This document shows positions 5,970 through 8,229 of a stretch of DNA of 8,229 nucleotides, one piece after another. The stretch is from contig WANG01000061.1 of the NCBI GenBank assembly GCA_015521945.1, positions 1 to 8,229 of the forward strand. The letters run 5' to 3'. Each line of letters begins with the position of its first letter. Position 1 is the first letter of the stretch. This stretch comes from Candidatus Hydrothermarchaeota archaeon. Lineage in GTDB: Archaea; Hydrothermarchaeota; Hydrothermarchaeia; Hydrothermarchaeales; BMS3B. A model generated the notes under the pieces. The model was given only the letters and a program-made list of their open reading frames with translations. It had not been told where the DNA came from and did no database searches. Both the position numbers and the translations under genes were made by a program.

Positions 5970-6499
5970 GGGAGAGGATACTGCTGCATGCCTGCTGCGC
6001 ACCCGACCTTACGGTGCCCTACCTCAGGCTTAAGAGGCACTACGAGGTGGTTGCCTTCTTCTACAACCCCAACATCCACTATGAGGGGGAGTACATGCTG
6101 CGCCTCAGAGAGGCTGAGAGGCTTGCAGGGCTCTGGGGGTTTGAGCTGATACGGGGGGAGTACATCCCCCAGGACTGGTTTGCCGCCGTGAGAGGGCTGG
6201 AGGATGAGCCAGAAGGCGGGGAGAGGTGCAGGGTGTGCTTCAGGCACAGGCTTGAGCGTACCGCCAGGCTTGCCTCGGAGCTTGGGTTCCGGTGGTTCGC
6301 CACCACCCTGACCATAAGCCCCCACAAGGACGTGAGGGCGGTGAACCAGGAGGGGGAGCGGGTGGGGGAAGCCTACGGGGTGCGGTACCTGCGCACGGAG
6401 TTCAGAAAGAGGGACGGGTTCAGGGAGAGCGTGCGCTTCAGCAGGCTGCTCAGGATGTACAGGCAGAGGTACTGCGGGTGCGTTTTCTCAATGCGCTGA
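5966..6499 (+). CDS. queH: QueH/DUF208 family protein (epoxyqueuosine reductase-like)
   Basis: In bacteria QueH reduces epoxyqueuosine to queuosine in tRNA, using an iron-sulfur centre. The 177 residues show the family pattern: LHACCAPD at 7-14, FYNPNIHY at 32-39, CRVCFRHRLE at 88-97, TTLTISPHKD at 113-122, FRKRDG at 146-151, and RYCGCVFS at 168-175. The six cysteines (10, 11, 88, 91, 170, 172) are in the places expected for metal-cluster binding, so a redox metalloprotein is likely. The residue after CCAP is Asp14 rather than the Cys I associate with many bacterial members; I am not certain how variable that position is. Archaea normally carry archaeosine, not queuosine, so the substrate here is open. 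It overlaps the HAD gene by 4 nt and ends one base from the convergent FKBP gene. Confidence 0.85.
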   Translation: MRERILLHACCAPDLTVPYLRLKRHYEVVAFFYNPNIHYEGEYMLRLREAERLAGLWGFELIRGEYIPQDWFAAVRGLEDEPEGGERCRVCFRHRLERTARLASELGFRWFATTLTISPHKDVRAVNQEGERVGEAYGVRYLRTEFRKRDGFRESVRFSRLLRMYRQRYCGCVFSMR

Positions 6500-6500
6500 G

Positions 6501-7409
6501 CTACTCCAGCACGGTGGTGTTCCAGGGGAGGTTCGGGAACTGCACGACCTCGCCAGGTCTAACCTCGTGCCTGAATGCCACCTTCTCGTCGTTCATGGCG
6601 ATAACCGTGGAGTTCCAGGGGTAGCCGATGTTCACAACCTCGCCCACCCTGAAGAGCAGCTTAAGGGTTACGTTCCCGCCGCTGGTGTCCTCAACCGTGG
6701 CGTTTATGTTTGTCCCGGGTATGGTTATGAGCTGCCCCTTCTCCGGCACGCCGAAGAACGCCACGTAGGTTGACTCGGGCACCACGAGGCTTCTGTTCCT
6801 TACCACCACCCTGGGAATCTCCTCGTAGAGGGGTATTGAGGATATCAGGTCCTCGTTGACCTCCCCGTAGGCCTCTTCGGGGGGTATGCTCACGCTCTTC
6901 GTCTGGTTCACCATCATGCCCACCACCGCCTTCTCAAAGCCGGGTATGAGCCTGCCGGCTCCTATGGTGAAGTTCAGGGGGAGGTAAACCCCGCGGCTGA
7001 AGGTGCTGGCTTTGGGCACCTCTGGGTCTGTGCCGATGCTCTCAAGGGTGGTGTCAAAAACCTCGCCGCTGTCAAGCCACCCGACGTAGTCAACGCTCAC
7101 GGTGTCCCCCTCCTGCGCCGGACCTGGAACGCTGCGGTTGTCGCGCAGGATGCTGAGCAGGGTTATGTTGAAGTGCAGGGTTTTTCCAGCCAGGGGCGGG
7201 TTGGGGTCTATTATGGCGTGGGTGCCGTTGGTGTATATCCTGACGGTGCCGAAGAGGGAGGGGATGGTGGTGTTCTCAACGTTGTGCCTGAGCTTTATTG
7301 GAGGGAGCTCTGGAACCTCCAGCTCCTCCTGCTTCTTCTTCTCGCCGATACACCCCGCCAGGAGGAGGGAGAGAATGAGCGCAATCGCAAGCGCCTTTGC
7401 TCTGCTCAT
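6501..7409 (-). CDS. FKBP-type peptidyl-prolyl isomerase, exported lipoprotein, atypical domain order
   Basis: A 302-residue surface-anchored prolyl isomerase, probably assisting folding of exported proteins. Residues 1-20 form a signal peptide with lipobox LAGC (Cys20 is the lipid site). The FKBP domain runs from about 98 (GDTVSVDYVGWLDSGEVFDTT) through FTIGAGRLIPGFEKAVVGM (147-165) to IPPEEAYG (175-182); a SlyD-like insert region follows at about 190-256. Before the domain, residues 68-87 (DPNPPLAGKTLHFNITLLSI) resemble the last strand of SlyD-type FKBPs, normally found at the C-terminal end. The tail holds two repeats ending PWNST (264-268) and PWNTT (295-299). Eleven N-x-S/T sequons (46, 61, 81, 91, 146, 168, 205, 236, 246, 266, 297) fit archaeal surface glycosylation. 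ATG 7409 is followed directly by the signal peptide, and a TATA box about 26 bases upstream predicts a leaderless message. Its end is one base from queH. Confidence 0.88.
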   Translation of the reverse strand: MSRAKALAIALILSLLLAGCIGEKKKQEELEVPELPPIKLRHNVENTTIPSLFGTVRIYTNGTHAIIDPNPPLAGKTLHFNITLLSILRDNRSVPGPAQEGDTVSVDYVGWLDSGEVFDTTLESIGTDPEVPKASTFSRGVYLPLNFTIGAGRLIPGFEKAVVGMMVNQTKSVSIPPEEAYGEVNEDLISSIPLYEEIPRVVVRNRSLVVPESTYVAFFGVPEKGQLITIPGTNINATVEDTSGGNVTLKLLFRVGEVVNIGYPWNSTVIAMNDEKVAFRHEVRPGEVVQFPNLPWNTTVLE

Positions 7410-7432
7410 CCTGTGTGGTTTGCCACCCGTGG

Positions 7433-7448
7433 TTTATATAGGTTTTGG
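7433..7448 (-). promoter_or_regulatory. BRE/TATA promoter of the FKBP gene
   Basis: On the minus strand positions 7448-7441 read CCAAAACC, a BRE-like element, followed by TATATAAA at 7440-7433. The usual distance of about 26 bases puts the transcription start near 7410, at or one to a few bases before the ATG at 7409. No Shine-Dalgarno precedes the ATG, which agrees with a leaderless mRNA. Confidence 0.65.
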
Positions 7449-7478
7449 CGTGGGTGCCCGCCACGAGCAGGAGGCTGA

Positions 7479-7492
7479 GTTAAATTTATTAT
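7479..7492 (+). promoter_or_regulatory. Candidate plus-strand promoter (AT-rich TATA element)
   Basis: GTTAAATTTATTAT is a sharp AT-rich island in GC-rich surroundings and fits an archaeal TATA box. A start about 25 bases downstream falls near 7508-7515, at the 5' arm of the long-range pairing described next. It would serve the candidate RNA and perhaps the membrane protein gene. No purine-rich BRE is obvious. Confidence 0.4.
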
Positions 7493-7505
7493 GCGGGGAT
7501 GCGCA

Positions 7506-7642
7506 GGGCTTACGGAGAGCACCGGCTGAGGAGGGCAGGCAGGAAAGGAAAAGCGGGGTGACGAAGGTGTCCAAGCGACAGGGGGTGGCTGGGAGATTGC
7601 CGTAAGTTCGTCAGGTAACAAAAGTTTCAACTTTTACTTTTT
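7506..7642 (+). ncRNA. Candidate structured RNA or regulatory leader
   Basis: The stretch between the FKBP promoter and the membrane-protein gene holds no convincing coding frame. Bases 7506-7515 (GGGCTTACGG) can pair with 7600-7609 (CCGTAAGTTC) as a 10-bp helix, two pairs being G-U, enclosing about 84 bases. Bases 7559-7565 (TGACGAA) can pair exactly with 7607-7613 (TTCGTCA), sharing 7607-7609 with the first helix, so the two are alternatives or form a pseudoknot. Small internal stems are possible at 7568-7571/7577-7580 and 7587-7589/7599-7601. A hairpin at 7620-7635 and a T-run at 7638-7642 follow. It could be a separate small RNA or a 5' leader. I recognise no known family, and matches of this length are not rare by chance in 150 bases. 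Confidence 0.3.
7620..7642 (+). terminator. Inverted repeat followed by T-run
   Basis: AAAAGTT at 7620-7626 and AACTTTT at 7629-7635 are perfect inverted arms around TC, followed by TAC and TTTTT at 7638-7642. As RNA it is a weak A-U hairpin plus U-run that may end a transcript starting near 7510; as DNA it is a 16-bp palindrome that may bind a dimeric regulator just ahead of the membrane-protein gene. The sequence does not decide between these. Confidence 0.3.
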
Positions 7643-7655
7643 CACGGCAGTGCTT

Positions 7656-8219
7656 ATGCAGGCATCTATTGCAGCCTACAGCACGGCTCTGGCTTTTAAA
7701 ATAAGCCGGCACCTTGCAGATGCCGTAATTCTCATTTTTGCTGGATTTGCGGTGGCTTGCCTTGCAGTTCTGTCAGTTGACTCTGAAAAGTTCTACATGG
7801 ATGCGAGCACAAGGGATGAAAAGTACTGCAGGCAGCTCGGGTACTTATTTCTGGGTTTCGCATACGTGTGCATAGCCGTGTCCATTCTTTCACTGATAAT
7901 TAAGCTAAATCCGTCAGAGTATGCGGCGTTCAGCGTTCTGGTAAGCATGACTGGTGTGTTCTTTTCACTGACAGCATACAGAGTGTATAACCGTTTAGAT
8001 AGGGTCTTAAAGTATGGCAGCGGAGCTTTCTGGACTGCTTTGATGTTCGTAATTACGCTGGCAGGGGCGTATAAAGTAGTCTCCTCTGGAGAATACTCAC
8101 GTGCTCCGCTTAGTGAGGTAGTGTGGATGCTTGTACCTCTTGCTGTTATTTTCTACGCCTGGCTGGCTTTCATACTGCATCACTTTGGATTTCTTAAAGC
8201 AAGAGGCGACAGGCGATGA
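7656..8219 (+). CDS. Membrane protein of unknown function, about five transmembrane helices
   Basis: I do not recognise a family. The 187 residues carry about five hydrophobic segments: 21-41, 62-83, 88-110, 124-143 and 154-177, separated by short charged loops (for example DSEKFYMDASTRDEKYCRQ, which overlaps the 41-61 loop, and RVYNRLDRVLKYG at 109-121). It ends with a basic tail KARGDRR. There is no signal peptide beyond the first helix and no enzymatic motif that I can see. ATG 7656 is preferred; GTG 7650 in frame would add two residues. No Shine-Dalgarno is evident, so the start is uncertain. The base composition is distinct: four sampled 60-base lines contain 28-30 G+C, against 39 and 44 in two lines sampled from the core genes, suggesting transfer or relaxed constraint. 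The stop overlaps a following ATG in an ATGA, as in other operons here. Confidence 0.75.
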   Translation: MQASIAAYSTALAFKISRHLADAVILIFAGFAVACLAVLSVDSEKFYMDASTRDEKYCRQLGYLFLGFAYVCIAVSILSLIIKLNPSEYAAFSVLVSMTGVFFSLTAYRVYNRLDRVLKYGSGAFWTALMFVITLAGAYKVVSSGEYSRAPLSEVVWMLVPLAVIFYAWLAFILHHFGFLKARGDRR

Positions 8220-8229
8220 ACAGGGGAGC
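8216..8229 (+). CDS. Possible start of a further gene, cut by window edge
   Basis: ATG at 8216-8218 overlaps the membrane-protein stop codon (ATGA) and the four codons visible (MNRG) are open to the edge. The same 4-nt overlap links HAD/queH and serS/cbiC. Nothing can be said about the product, and the ATG may be chance. Confidence 0.3.

Noticed and set aside
7102..7605. Plus-strand frame of 167 codons running from inside the FKBP gene into the intergenic region
   Set aside because: Two thirds is antisense to the FKBP gene; the remainder crosses a promoter and shows no protein-like pattern.
7500..7620. tRNA, RNase P RNA or fluoride riboswitch in the intergenic region
   Set aside because: No T-loop consensus, no RNase P conserved core and no fluoride riboswitch core could be matched by eye; left as an unassigned candidate RNA.

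Overview
The window is archaeal, most probably from a euryarchaeote related to methanogens (Methanosarcinales-like is my best guess, low confidence). This rests on a two-repeat TATA-binding protein with methanogen-like sequence, an aIF2-beta carrying a C-terminal TRAM domain, an archaeal-type uS15, the KEOPS subunit Pcc1, an archaeal RecJ-like DHH nuclease, and archaeal promoter and Shine-Dalgarno signals. The core is GC-rich (two 60-base lines sampled in genes gave 39 and 44 G+C).

Layout. A tightly packed minus-strand block runs from 3917 down to the left edge: rps15 (uS15), recJ-like nuclease, pcc1, serS and a partial cbiC. Spacings are 7 nt, a 14-nt overlap, 2 nt and a 4-nt overlap, so it looks like one operon joining the ribosome, DNA/RNA processing, tRNA t6A modification, tRNA charging and cobamide synthesis. 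A divergent intergenic region (3918-4106) holds a near-perfect 25-bp palindrome over the tbp TATA elements and a hairpin next to the rps15 Shine-Dalgarno. The plus-strand block from 4107 is tbp, aIF2-beta-TRAM, a HAD hydrolase and a QueH-family (DUF208) protein, again with short gaps or a 4-nt overlap.

The queH-like gene meets a convergent FKBP-type prolyl isomerase lipoprotein (6501-7409, minus) with one base between the stop codons. The FKBP protein is odd: a segment resembling the last strand of a SlyD-type FKBP lies before the FKBP domain, it has 11 N-glycosylation sequons, and its tail carries two PWNxTV repeats. Its promoter predicts a leaderless or nearly leaderless mRNA.

From about 7480 the character changes. 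A noncoding stretch (7450-7650) contains a plausible plus-strand promoter, a 10-bp long-range pairing, a competing 7-bp pairing and a hairpin with a T-run: a candidate small RNA or regulatory leader. It is followed by a five-helix membrane protein of unknown function with clearly lower GC (28-30 of 60 in sampled lines), and by the first 14 bases of a possible further gene. Transcription and translation genes dominate the window; the most speculative part is the right end.
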